DNA of 64,000 bases. Source: Ochotona curzoniae. Taxonomy: Eukaryota > Chordata > Mammalia > Lagomorpha > Ochotonidae. Under the pieces are notes generated by a model. The model worked only from the letters and a program-made list of their open reading frames with translations. It searched no databases and was not told the DNA's origin. Made by a program: the position numbers and the translations under genes. The stretch covers positions 186,001 through 250,000 of the forward strand of contig NW_024466399.1 in the NCBI RefSeq assembly GCF_017591425.1, written 5' to 3'. Shown here in pieces: positions 10,958 through 21,859 of the stretch. The first letter of the stretch is position 1. Each line of letters starts with the position of its first letter.

Positions 10958-11253
10958 GGGGCAGATATACAGAGAGGAGGACAAATAGAGAGGAAGATAT
11001 TCCATCCGCTGATTCACTCCCCTCCCCAAGAAGCCGTAACGGCCGGGGCTGCTCAGATCTGAAGCCAGGAACCTGGAGCCTCTTTGGGGGTCTCACATGG
11101 GTGAAGGTCCCAAGGTTTTTGGCCATCCTCAACTGCTTTCCCATCAGGGAGCTAGATGGGAAGCGGGACTGCCAGGATTAGAACCAGCGCTCATATGGGA
11201 TCCTGGTACATGCAAGGCATGGACTTTAACCACTAGGCTACCGTGCTGGGCCC
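10958..11253 (-). mobile_element. CSINE
   Basis: Reverse-complement copy with body and head complement intact (CTACCGTGCTGGGCCCC). The T-rich tail complement is lost at the junction with the sense head fragment. Confidence 0.88.
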
Positions 11254-11493
11254 CAAAATATAAGTTTTTTGAGACATTTCTCATTTCTTTATAAAGCTTC
11301 TATGTTTGTAGATTTGACAGCCTGAACTTTTATGGCTGGGTAAATTTAGAAATGTACAGAGTAGAGCAAATATACATAATTAGCTATGGACTAGTGGTTA
11401 TTAGATAATCATACTGAGGAAAATCAGGTTAATGGTCATTACTATCCTTGGTGGTTTTTTTCTGGTATTAAAAGAGGAAATAATATTTAATGT

Positions 11494-11800
11494 TTTAAAT
11501 TTTTATTTTCATTTTTGTTTGAAAAGCAGAAATCCTGTCTCTGGAAGTTTACTCCCCAGATACCCACAATAGCCAGGGATGGACCAAACCAAAGCCAAGA
11601 GTCTGGAACTCCATCCAGGTCTTCCCGTATGCATGGTAGAAACCCAAATACTTGAATCAGCCAATGCTGCCTTTCAGGGTACACATTAGCAAACAGCTGA
11701 TTCAGAAGCAGAGGAGCCAGGGACGTGAACCAGGCCTTTCAGTATGGACTATGGACATGGCAAGGCGTGTTTTCACTGTTTCATCAAATGACTGCCTCTT
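11494..11800 (-). mobile_element. CSINE, diverged
   Basis: Starts with the tail complement ATTTTCATTTTTGTTTGAAA and follows the CSINE body with numerous substitutions. It abuts an oppositely oriented copy at 11801. Confidence 0.78.
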
Positions 11801-12137
11801 GAGCCTGGTGCTGAAGCCTAGCGGCTAAAGTCCTCACCTTGCATGTGCCAAGATCCCATAGAGGCGCCGCTTCATGTCCCGGCAGTCCCGCTTCCCATCC
11901 AGCTCCCTGCTTGTGGCTTGGGAAGGCAGTCGATGATGGCCCCAAAGCCTTGGGACCCTGAACCCCCCTATGGGAGACTCGGAAGAGGCTTCAGGCTCCT
12001 GGCTTCAGATCAGATCGGCTCTGGCTGTTGCAGCCACTTGAAGAGTGAATCGGCAGATGGAGGATCTTCCTCTCTGTCTCTTCTCCTCCCTGTATATCTG
12101 ACTTTACAATAAAAAAATAAATAAATAAATCTTTAAC
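11801..12137 (+). mobile_element. CSINE
   Basis: Sense copy from GAGCCTGGTGCTGAAGCCTA to the AATAAATAAATAAATCTTT tail. Head-to-head with the preceding minus copy. Confidence 0.9.
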
Positions 12138-12523
12138 AGAATATGGCTTTACTCTGTTCAACCCTGGTCTCATTGGCTAACTCCTGAGAAGGAGAAACGC
12201 ACAATGATCAATCTTAAACCGGGAATGAAGCAGCCTGGCCTAGCCAAGGTCTGGCTACGAAAGATCCCAGCAGATGTCTCTGTGAATGCTGAATGTTTAA
12301 CATTTGATTGTGGTGACCATTGTGCAAATGTAAGGTTTTTAAAAAGTCAAATTTTATGATGTGCAAGTTATCCATTTAGTAAAACTGAAAACCACCTTTA
12401 GGACACCTAGACAACTTGACCGTTTGTATACTGTCATAGGGAAAGCAGTGGCTCGAAGGTGGCTTTGAAAACACTGTGAACTGATTCAAAGAGGCCAGTT
12501 TATACCTCTGTGTTTTTAAACAG
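12138..12523. other. Intronic unique sequence before the linker exon
   Basis: No element recognised. The 3' end supplies the acceptor TGTTTTTAAACAG. Confidence 0.5.
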
Positions 12524-12810
12524 ACACCATCCCCAAGAAAATGAAACCGTGCAGAATGCTCAAAAGAAATACAATAAAAAGGAATTTTGTTGTCCTGATA
12601 CGTACCTCTCACCTGAAAAGAAAAAGGCTGACATGACTCTCCTAAGCAGTGAAGCCCTGGAGACCAACAGCGTGCACTTAGACGTCAGGAACACGCAGCC
12701 GCACAGGGAGCTTGTCACAGCGACACCCCCTAAAACCATCGCTGTGCTGCCTCAAATGGGATCCAGTCCTGATGTGATCATTGAAGAATTTATTGAAGAA
12801 AACCTGGAAA
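12524..12810 (+). CDS. RNF17: RNF17 exon (Ser/Glu-rich linker before eTud1)
   Basis: A 287-bp exon. It opens [20 protein letters not shown] and ends [20 protein letters not shown] then EENLE. The [13 protein letters not shown] block is a strong family match. Low complexity and acidic towards the end, probably unstructured. Acceptor AAACAG; donor GGAAA|GTGAGT. Phase 2 in, phase 1 out. Confidence 0.95.
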
Positions 12811-12989
12811 GTGAGTGAAAATAAGAAAAAAACATGGCAGAGGGGGTAGTGTTGGAAATGCTAAATCTGTAACTAGAAGCAGTTGATACCTTTTTGTTCC
12901 ATTTACTTGACAGAAACATTGCTACTAAAATCTCTTCATTCTGGGATAAAAAACTATGAATTCAGCTCCTACGCACATTTTTTAAAACT

Positions 12990-13262
12990 TGAGACCGTTT
13001 TTAATTACTTCTTGATGATTGACTGATTTGCAGGTCAGATCTTCCCTCCTCTAGCTCACTCCTAAGATGGCTGCATGGGCAAGGCAGAAACCAGGATTGG
13101 CTCCAGGTCTCCCGTGTCGGGGCAGTGCCCTGGCTGGTCGGACCATCTTCTGCCGTTCCCATGCCAGTAGCAGCGAGCAGGCTTGGCAGAGGAGTGTCCC
13201 TCACACAGAGTGCCAGTGCTGCAGGAGACAGCCTTACGTGCTGCACCACAGCAGCCCACTGT
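12990..13262 (-). mobile_element. CSINE, old
   Basis: Reverse-complement SINE body with GATCTTCCCTCCTCTAGCTC and a degraded head complement near GCACCACAGCAGCCCAC. Divergence is high. Confidence 0.65.
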
Positions 13263-13472
13263 TCATTTAAATACCTCTGAGCTATACTTTCAATATTTGT
13301 TTCAATTAGGGTATTTGACGGTTTTTAATGTTCCACATATAAAATCTGTAGGAGCTATCATGACCACACTTACTACTGCAGTGTGAAACTTCAGGGTTTT
13401 GTTTTTTTAAATACTGTCACGCTAGTATCAACCTTTAACCAAATGAATGAAGTTCTCTTCCTTGTCTTGAAG

Positions 13473-13562
13473 CTTGCTCTGCAGATGGTCTTGTGGAGGC
13501 ACCTAGTTACCCAGAAGAACCTCTTCAGAAAGAACCAGCTGTCTGTGTTGGATCCCAGACAG
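13473..13562 (+). CDS. RNF17: RNF17 exon (linker), tandem acceptors
   Basis: Reads DGLVEAPSYPEEPLQKEPAV and CVGSQT. Two in-frame acceptors lie 12 bases apart: TTGAAG|CTTGC (start 13473) and CTCTGCAG|ATGG (start 13485). Both keep phase 1, so the choice adds or removes four residues. The longer form is listed because of the better upstream pyrimidine tract. Donor ACAG|GTATGG. Confidence 0.85.
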
Positions 13563-14206
13563 GTATGGTGTTTGAGCTTACTGTTGACTATCACTTTGTC
13601 TTGTGTTTTAGCTCTTTTAGGTAAAATATTTTTGAGATTTATAGTACTTCTCACAGCTGTGCCCCCAGTTACATCTGCTTTCTTACGTTGTCTTCTTATG
13701 TTGTTTATATTGTCTTTCTTATGTTGTCTCCTGAGCACTCCTTTTACCTACGTAAGATAGTTAAAATGGGCACCCTTTTGTCCAGTTTCTGTCATATGTA
13801 TATGCTAGTCCTTATTTTTTTAATTGTGTATTTAATTCGATTTTCAAAATATAAAAGTACTCTGTGAAATTGCTGCCACCCATACTCCAGTTTGTTTAGT
13901 CCTTCTCTCCATAAGTGGAATATTTTTGTTACTTTTCTCACCCTGTATGTGTGTATATATATTCTACATAAAAATAACATGCTGTTCACTCTTAATTCAT
14001 TTTTTACCTTTGCTGCTTGACATCATACTTCATAGTTCTTTCTGTATCAGTAGAGACTGTTGGCTTAATTACTCATGTATGTACAAAGTTTTCTCACTGT
14101 CTTTACCTTGATTCTATCTCCACCAAAACACATATATTCCTCAGATGCCACTCAGTACTTTGGCTTTGCCAAGATACTTTTTGTATCTCACTAAACTGAT
14201 TTGTTA
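13563..14206. other. Intronic sequence, nothing recognised
   Basis: AT-rich, no element assigned. The open frames here on both strands (up to 125 codons) are simple-composition and have no family resemblance. Confidence 0.45.
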
Positions 14207-14505
14207 AAACTTGAGAGGCAGAGGCTAGTTAACCCCCACCCGTGACATTTCATATGGGCTCTGGTTGGTGTCCCTGCTGCTTCATTTCTGAGCTAGCTCC
14301 CTGGCCTGGGAAAGCAGCAGAGAACAGCCCAGGGTCTTGGGCCCTGCACCCATGTGGGAGTCCTGGAAGAAGCTCCTGGCTCTAGTTTCCTCAACTCTGA
14401 CCATTGCAGCTATTTGGAGAATGAACCAGTATATCGAAGATCTTTTTTTTGTCTTTCCCTCTCTTTTTGTAACTCTTTTAAGTAAAATAAATCTTTAAAA
14501 ACAAA
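14207..14505 (+). mobile_element. CSINE, diverged
   Basis: Sense copy; body GAAGAAGCTCCTGGCTCTAG, tail AAAATAAATCTTTAAAAAC. Head degraded. Confidence 0.82.
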
Positions 14506-14923
14506 ATGCTTGATTAGAGTAGCCATAAACTATATTAATTATGTAAGTACAATAACAAAATTTAACTTGTTTTGTCTGCTATCCTAGAAATTGATTATAA
14601 TCGGTGGAGTTCTGATTTAGAAGTTTTATCATAAAATAAGTATTCTGACTTTAGAATCTGAATTTCACATGAATTGCAGTTCCATTTATGTAAAGTATTT
14701 GTAAGTAATATGAAATATCTATAGTTCACATTACAAAAGAATTCACTGATCTAATTTTTTGAAGTAATCAGTTATTTGGGATTTGGACTCTTTTTATGAA
14801 ACCCAAGTATTCTAGGGTTGATTGCCACAGACAATTGTTTTTAAAGGATTTTATAGTTGTAGCTTTGTCTTCTGTCCTAATGCATGGTTTATTGATGTGG
14901 CTTAAATGTTTTTCCTGATCTAG
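14506..14923. other. Intronic unique sequence
   Basis: Nothing recognised; ends in TTTTCCTGATCTAG, the acceptor of the eTud1 exon. Confidence 0.5.
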
Positions 14924-15082
14924 ATTCTCCGGAACTGGTTTTTGTAAGCCATGTAATACATCCTTGCCATTTCTACATTCGGAAATATTCACAAATAAAA
15001 GATGCAGCACTATTGGAAAAGAAGGTCAATCACTTTTGCAATAATAAGTTACCCCTTGATCCTTCATACAAGTTGGAGCTAG
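14924..15082 (+). CDS. RNF17: RNF17 exon (start of eTud1)
   Basis: Reads [20 protein letters not shown], then ..[12 protein letters not shown] and [10 protein letters not shown]. The VSHVIxPCHFYIR block is the N-terminal SN-like strand pair that precedes a Tudor barrel. Acceptor GATCTAG, donor GCTAG|GTAATA. Phase 1 in and out. Confidence 0.95.
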
Positions 15083-15708
15083 GTAATAAAATATTAATCC
15101 AAGTTAAAATATCAAGCTTATTTAAATAGTATAACATCTAACCAACCACATAGGATTGTTATAATATATACTTTTGCTTCAAGTTGATGGTAAGCATAAA
15201 AGCTTTGGAATTATTTGGAATTATTAGCTAAAGGTCCAAATTAAATGTTGATACTTGTTTTGAGTCAGGCCTACATAGAATCTCCATCATGGATTACAAT
15301 TACTTTTTTTTTTGTAATTATGAAACCTTCCTAAGAGGTCATGTAGTCTGCCGTCTGCTCTGAGTGGGCTCCTGCGCTTGACATTTTTGAGCACAATGTA
15401 CATTTCAACGACACTTGGGAGAGCTTTAACACCCATTACTAGGACCCCAAAGAGGGTCAATTCAGGCTGCTTCATCTGTCGGGTACATTCATTTTTTGTG
15501 CTTTAAATTTGTATTATATTTATTTTCCTTTTAATACTGATGATTGCACTTAATTGTATTCTGTAATATGGTGAAGCTATGATTTGTCTGATTTATTAAG
15601 AGAATTTTGCTTGTTCTGTTGATACCAGTCAATGCCTATATATGAACAGTACCTAATAGTGTTATGTGTGTAACCTTTTCTTGATAGTTGTTTAGAAATG
15701 TTATCAAC
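15083..15708. other. Intronic sequence, nothing recognised
   Basis: No repeat or gene assigned. Confidence 0.45.
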
Positions 15709-16027
15709 TGGGCCTGGAGTGATGGCTCGATGGCTAAAGTTCTCACCTTGCAACAGCCAGCATCCCATATGGGTGCTGACTCTAATTGAAGTGGCCCCAC
15801 TTCCCATCCAGCTCCCTGCTTGTGGCCTGGGAAAGCAGGCTAGGGCAACCCAAAGCTTTGGGACCCTGCACCCGTGTGGGAGAAAGTTCCTGGATCCTGG
15901 CTTCAGATCGGCTCAGCATCGGCCCGATGCAGTCACTTGGGGAGTGAATCATTGGACAGAAAATCTTCCTCTCTGTCTCTCCTCCTCTCTGTATATCTGA
16001 CTTTGCAATATAAATAAATAAATAAGA
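15709..16027 (+). mobile_element. CSINE
   Basis: Sense full-length copy starting GGGCCTGGAGTGATGGCTCG and ending AATATAAATAAATAAATAAG. Confidence 0.9.
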
Positions 16028-16853
16028 AGGAAACATTCCCAGTTAAGACAGTCCCTGCCTGTGGTTGAGGGAGAGACAGGGAATGCTATAGAGATAGACT
16101 ATGAGCTCTTCAGCTGGGTCCTTCGGAGCACCACAACTTGGATAATGTTTTCTGTGCTATAGCACTTCAGTTTCCTTACCTTAGAAGTGCCACCTCTATA
16201 GAGTTAGTGTGGCATTAAGTGAATTTCAAGCACTGAAAATACTGCTGAGTTCCTGGTAAGCCTCCATATTCAGGCTTCTTTCTTCCTTCATCTGATCTCT
16301 CCCTAACATGTTCATTTGTTAAATCTTCACTTTACCTTCTGCTTCTGTGAATGCCCCTGAGTGTTGTTAGCATTGCCATTTCACTTGCTTCCTTTCATTG
16401 TTTCATTGCTTTTCTTTTACTCTATCCCAGAAAAAGTAAATCTCTTTATTACAAACTTCAGTATGTACATATCTATAGGTGTGTGTGTGTATATGCACAG
16501 GTTACAAGGTCTTCCTTGTGGTAAATACAGGGTCTTTGAATAGTTTATTTGCCTATATCTCCCTTTCTTGAACTTCCTGGCAAGGTAGTCTCCTTCCTCT
16601 TTGCTGATGTACATGGTTGATGAAACACGTCCTCGGTCAGCATGTACGGACGACTTTGTTTTTATTCCTCTCTTTAGCTTGTAAGTTTCTCTGTAACAGA
16701 AGCAGTCATAATTACTATCTTCATAGCATTTGACATAGTACCTCATATTCAGTAAGTGACTTAAAACTTAGTTGAAGAGCTAACATACATGTTCATAAAT
16801 TAATTGCATGGCTTACTCCATAAACATTGATAATATTTGTGTTACACGTTTAG
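16028..16853. other. Intronic unique sequence
   Basis: Nothing recognised. It contains a short GT run near 16,480. Confidence 0.45.
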
Positions 16854-17043
16854 GTGCAAGAATATTCGTCCACAGTGTTGAAAATGGAATGTGGTGCCGA
16901 GGAACTATCACTGAGTTAATTCCAAAAGAAAATAAAATCATTAGAAAATCTTGTGGTCCAACCAGATTCTCAGTCTGTGAAGTTGCACTGATACAAATAT
17001 TCATGGTAGATTTTGGAAATTCTGAAGTCCTGATTCTCACAGG
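16854..17043 (+). CDS. RNF17: RNF17 exon (eTud1 Tudor barrel)
   Basis: Reads [20 protein letters not shown] and later [20 protein letters not shown]. It carries the Tudor core: Trp in GMWCRG and the D-F-G-N turn that contacts methylarginine in canonical Tudor domains. Acceptor CGTTTAG, donor ACAGG|GTATGA (a non-optimal donor). Phase 1 in, phase 2 out. Confidence 0.95.
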
Positions 17044-17534
17044 GTATGATATTTTATAATAATATGTTCCTGGAGTTTTGAAAATATTTATAGGAGGATG
17101 GAGACTTGATGAGTGAAGGAAATGAAAAAGGAATAAAGAAGAGTAACTTGTCATTCTTCCCTTCCAAGGACTACATTTTAGTATTTTGCTCTATATGTGT
17201 TTTTCTAAATAAATAAAACATTGTCATTTATCAATATCACTGAATAAAGAGCTTAGAAAAGGAGCTCTTGTAGGAATTTCAACTGTAAGTACTCTTTCCA
17301 TGTTGCTTCAGAGTAGGGAATTAATTTAAAAACTCTTTACTATTTAAGATTTCATTCTACAGTAAAAACAATATCTGGTTAGAGAAGCCAAATTGAGACT
17401 ATACTGTAGGGAACTGAGAGTTTGGAATTTGTAGAGAATTTAAAGTAAGCTTAGGAATGCATATCTTTTAAGGTGGAAAACAAGTTCAAGTTTGAAGTGT
17501 TGCTGCCAACAAATGTCACTTGTATTTCTCTTAG

Positions 17535-17703
17535 GGTTGGTGATTCCCTGATGAGACCAAAACACATCACTGAGCAACATGTTTTCCTAAATGACTTATG
17601 TCTGGTTTTACGAAAGCCTGAGCCATCTGTCGAAGGATTATTGAAAGAGATCCCATCATTAGCTCAGCCATGCTCATTGAAAGACATTGTTCCACAGAAC
17701 TCA
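17535..17703 (+). CDS. RNF17: RNF17 exon (end of Tudor 1)
   Basis: Reads [40 protein letters not shown] and [10 protein letters not shown]. This is the usual post-barrel region ([13 protein letters not shown]). Acceptor TTTCTCTTAG; donor TCA|GTAAGT. Ends in phase 0. Confidence 0.94.
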
Positions 17704-18843
17704 GTAAGTGATCCATAGATTAATTCTTAAAAGCTAAATGTTCCAATTTTAGCTTTGTTTTGCTAATTAGATAAGTAAGTACCAGCTTAGGGAACCAACT
17801 GTCTAGGTGAATTCATTTTGCATAAAAAAACTGTAACAGGTAATTTCACAATTGAAAACATTCTTAATGAGAAATTAGGTAAGCATATACAAACATGGTG
17901 ATAATAAAATATGGAAGAAAACCACTAAATGTTGGAAGCAATTATATATTGAGAAATAATTTTAAATACATACAGTATGTATTTCTATGCTTTTTTCCTT
18001 GTTTCCATGGGTCTCTGTTCATCATTGTGTCTGTGGCCCATAATGCCTTCTGCTTTGTGTTTTTATGTATTATCTTTTTCCCAGCAAGACGGGGAACTCG
18101 TAGAGGGCCAGAAGCGTGTGTAACGTTGTGCTAAGCAGTTCTGCTCACAGAGGTGTGTGGAGTCAGGACACTGTCTCTGGTCGCCACTGTATATCTCTTT
18201 GAAAGAAGGCATCGGTGAATAAGGGAAACATTTTCCACCAGATGGTAAAATCGTTTTTAGCCTTCCATTTTATGCCATAGTTTCTGTGCTGAGTATTTTG
18301 CTCAACACATTTATTTATAATCACAAAATCTTGAGAAAGTAAACTTACTTTCATCTCAGGAAATTTTTTCTTTTGACCCCTTCTTTAGGTATGGATTCTT
18401 ACAAATTGAAAGATCAAGTGCATGTTTTTCTCTGATGGCTGTGTATCTTGTCATAAGTAGTATATCCCTCATATAGAACTAGGAATGGATACTAAGTTGA
18501 CGATGATTGTAAATATTTTTATTACAGGCCTTCAAAATTAACTTTTGCATTTTCATCATTTAAATCAAAAATTCAAGTGTAATAATTGTTTCATTTTAAA
18601 ATCCATCTTTATAATAATTTGCATGCTAATGTTCAAAGTAATACTACATGCTAAAGTGAAACTACTCATAAACCCCTTGAGCATGTATTTGTGGAGTCCA
18701 ATGTGTGATGGTAAATGGCCGTTAGTACTGCAGCCGGCTCAGTGCCTTTGCCTGGACTTGCAGGCTCTGCTTGGTACACAGCTAAAGCCTCAGCATTGGC
18801 ACGCTAAGACTAGTCTTACTTAATGTTACTTTTTTCCCCACAG
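17704..18843. other. Intronic sequence, nothing recognised
   Basis: AT-rich with no identifiable element. Ends in the strong acceptor TTTTTTCCCCACAG. Confidence 0.45.
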
Positions 18844-19034
18844 AATGAAGGCTGGGAAGATGAAGCTAAGGTAGAATTTTTGAAAATGGTAAACAACAAG
18901 GCTGTTTTAATGAAAGTTTTTCGGGAAGAAGATGGTGTACTTATTGTAGACCTGCAGAAACCACCAACAAATAAAATTAGTACTGATATGCCTGTTTCTC
19001 TTAGAGACGCGTTAGTATTTATGGAACTAGCAAG
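18844..19034 (+). CDS. RNF17: RNF17 exon (SN-like part of eTud1), GC donor
   Basis: Reads [37 protein letters not shown] and [13 protein letters not shown]. This is the SN-like segment closing eTud1. It ends GCAAG|GCAAGT, a GC-AG donor; reading through the exon hits a stop (TAA at 19070) soon after. Joining to 19931 restores AG|G TTT AGG and the family sequence ELARFR. Phase 0 in, phase 2 out. Confidence 0.93.
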
Positions 19035-19040
19035 GCAAGT
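19032..19040 (+). promoter_or_regulatory. RNF17: Non-canonical GC-AG 5' splice site
   Basis: AAG|GCAAGT matches the consensus typical of GC-AG introns, where the other donor bases are near perfect. No GT within 30 bases would preserve the family frame. Confidence 0.8.
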
Positions 19041-19930
19041 AACAGTAAAATTTAAATATCCTTTGCTGTAAGTAAAAATGGAATTTAGAAGATTTTGCCT
19101 TTAAAGCCAGAGGCATTCTTCATGACAAATATCAGCATATTCTGGAAAAAATGGGGGAAAAAAATTGGGGGAGGAAGGCAGGAGGGGAGCAGGGGCTCTC
19201 ACATGTGAACTAAAAATACACTAAGAGATTAAAGATATTGCTGTCAGAATTCTCTAAGTATATTCTCTTTGAAAATTGCATCCATTTAATGTGGTTTGAA
19301 GAAATAGAGAAAATTAATGATGGCTTAAGGCAAAAAAAAACGTATGGCTATTTAACTTTTTTGGACTGTTGTTAATAGGCAACTGTACTAAGAATTTAAG
19401 AATTGTAATTTAACTGATACTAAACTTTTATAGAGTTAGAATAAATTCATAACCACTACTCCATACTTAATACATGAATCTATAACGTAAACTTAGAGAA
19501 TCCCTTCCCCTTATTTCTGATAAGCAAAAAATAAGATGACTTAAGTAACTGAGAATAGTCAAAGACAGTAACTTTCCGTTCTGGGTGATTAGATTACTCT
19601 GAAAATGACCCAAATAGATTTTGTACCAAAAGAGTTGAGTCTTTGAACTGGAAGGTGTCACAAAGACAGCTCCACTGGCCTCACTGGCCATTCCCACAGA
19701 CCATAGAGTTACACTGTGTACAAGAGCAGAAACAGCTCTGAATCTAAAATGTAGTTCAGTAGGGACCATACCAACAAATGTTAGAAAAGGACAGTTGGAA
19801 AAAAAAAAGAAAGAAAAGGAAAGGAAAGTTGGGAATACTTTACTAAACTGTCTATGTGTAGATCAAGTCGTTGAGAGAAGAAAGACTAAGAAAATAACTC
19901 TTTACACTTTTTAAATTAACTTTTAATTAG
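19035..19930. other. RNF17: Intron with GC donor, no repeats recognised
   Basis: About 0.9 kb. It includes an A/G-rich run near 19,798-19,830 and a GGGGAGGAAGGCAGG patch near 19,168. No SINE present. Confidence 0.5.
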
Positions 19931-20072
19931 GTTTAGGTTGCAGTCAACAAAAAGTCACTCTGAAAAAAATCCAACTTTACAGTATCATCCACCTATCCTG
20001 CCTAAAGAAATGACAGACGTTTCTGTATTGGTTTGTCATATAAACAGTCCTACTGATTTCTATCTTCAGGTG
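19931..20072 (+). CDS. RNF17: RNF17 exon (start of eTud2)
   Basis: Reads [20 protein letters not shown], then [20 protein letters not shown] and [19 protein letters not shown] is the SN-like strand motif opening an extended Tudor. Acceptor TTTTTAATTAG, donor CAGGTG|GTAAGT. Phase 2 in, phase 0 out. Confidence 0.94.
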
Positions 20073-20954
20073 GTAAGTATATAATGTTCTTTTAAAGCTT
20101 TCTAAAAATTTTAAGTAGAAATATTTAACCGACTTGAATGCCAGTATTAATTTTAGCAAGAGCAAACCAACCACTATCATTCTGCACATTTAAATTCAAG
20201 CTTTTTAGTAGCTGCAGCTTTTAGTAAGTTCACATCATCTATGTAAAGTGGAAGAACTCTTCATCCATACAAATTAGTGAAATATGAAGGAAAGTGCCAG
20301 TGAAAGATTCCTAATGGAAAAATTACTTGATTGCTGCCTTCTAAAATCCATAGTCTAGGAGAGTACATAGAGCTGACACATCAAAAAGTAATGACAATCC
20401 TTTTTCTGATCATTTTAGATAAATTTTCATATTAAATATGTGACTCAGGTTTGTTTACTGAGAGAGAATGGTTCATCCATACCAACCTGCCAGTGCTTTA
20501 TATCAGTTCACTTGTCAATTAATTCATTAATGTCAAAATCTTGTTGGATAGGCACTAAAATTTCCACGTGGATGTGAAGACTCTAACCACAGTCAGAAGT
20601 CCGCTAAAGGGTGAGCCCGGAACAGGGCTGGGCGGTGTGGTTTGTGAGCCTTTCCTTCTGAGCACAGACTGAGCCACCTGTGCTGGCCCCACCAGGAGCT
20701 GGGAAAGTTGCTGATCTAGCACCAAGTTAGGACTTGTGCTTATGTCTTTTTTTTCCTTTTTCCTTACACTGTCTTATATGTTGATAAAATATACAGAACA
20801 GAAATTTACCATTATTACCACTTTAAAGGCTAGTACTTAAAGCCTTTTAAGTACATTGGCAATGTTAAATAGCCATCCAGAACCTTTCCAATTATTGTCA
20901 TTTTCAATTTTCATCAGTATAAGCTGACTTATAAAGGAAAAGGTTTATTTTTGC
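20073..20954. other. Intronic sequence with a probable L1M 3'-end fragment
   Basis: Mostly unique. Around 20,780-20,890 the sequence (GATAAAATATACAGAACAGA, TTTACCATTATTACC) resembles the 3' end of ancient mammalian L1 elements; assignment is tentative. Confidence 0.35.
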
Positions 20955-21262
20955 CATTTTTTAGAAAGATGAATAGTTACTTGAAAGACACATTTACAGG
21001 GAAAGGAGGGAGGGAAATCTTCTGTCACTGGTGCACTCCCCATATGGCTGCAGTGGTTGGAGGCGGGCCAGTCCAGACGTGAGCTAGGAGTTTTTTCTGG
21101 ATGCAGAGGCCCAAGGACTTAGACCAGCCTCTGCTGCTTTTCTGGGCACATTAGCAGGAAACTGGATCAGAAGTGGAGCATCTGAGCCTCAAACCCGCAC
21201 CCATATGAGACACCTGTTGTGCAAGCTCTGAGGCGTAACCTACTATGCCACAGTCCAATCCC
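20955..21262 (-). mobile_element. CSINE, diverged
   Basis: Reverse-complement copy; body AGCCTCTGCTGCTTTTCTGG, head complement CTATGCCACAGTCCAATCCC. Confidence 0.8.
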
Positions 21263-21523
21263 TGATCACAATTTTAAAGGCTCATATTCTGAGATGGAGA
21301 AGCCTCATTAGTCCATTGTGTGGTGAAGGTAATGGATGGCAGAGTGAGAGCCAGGGAAGAAGCATGTGGTCAGCCAGGAAGCTGAGACACGGGCAACATG
21401 CTCATTCTCCATGCACATGGGTCTTTGTAAAGCCACTAAGACCTGATCTGTGGATTCCACTGCAACAATCTAATGGAAACTAATAAACTCCTGAAGATCC
21501 CACCATCAGACACCACAAGTGAA

Positions 21524-21809
21524 GAGATTTATTTATTTTTATTGGAAAGACAGGAGAGACAAGTATCTTCCATCCACTGGTTCACTCCCCAGGTGGCTAC
21601 AATGGCCAGAGCTGAGCCAATCCCAAGCAAGAAGCCAGGAACTTTTTCCAGGTCTCCCACGTGGCTGTAGGGTCCCAAGGCTTTGAGCCTTCATCCACTG
21701 CTTTCCCAGACAACGTGCAGGGAGCTGGATGGGAAATGGAGCAACTGGGATGCAAACTGGCACCTATATGCGAAGAAGAAGGGTTAACTGAGCCATTGCA
21801 CTGAGCCCA
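21524..21809 (-). mobile_element. CSINE
   Basis: Reverse-complement copy beginning GAGATTTATTTATTTTTATT and ending in GCCATTGCACTGAGCCC. Confidence 0.9.
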
Positions 21810-21859
21810 AAATAAATTGGTCTTGAAAACAAAACAAAAGAAGAAAAAGAAAGCATCTT

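Noticed and set aside
13391..13738. 115-codon minus frame overlapping an RNF17 exon
   Set aside because: Low-complexity Lys/Arg/Thr composition, no family resemblance, antisense shadow of exon and intron sequence.
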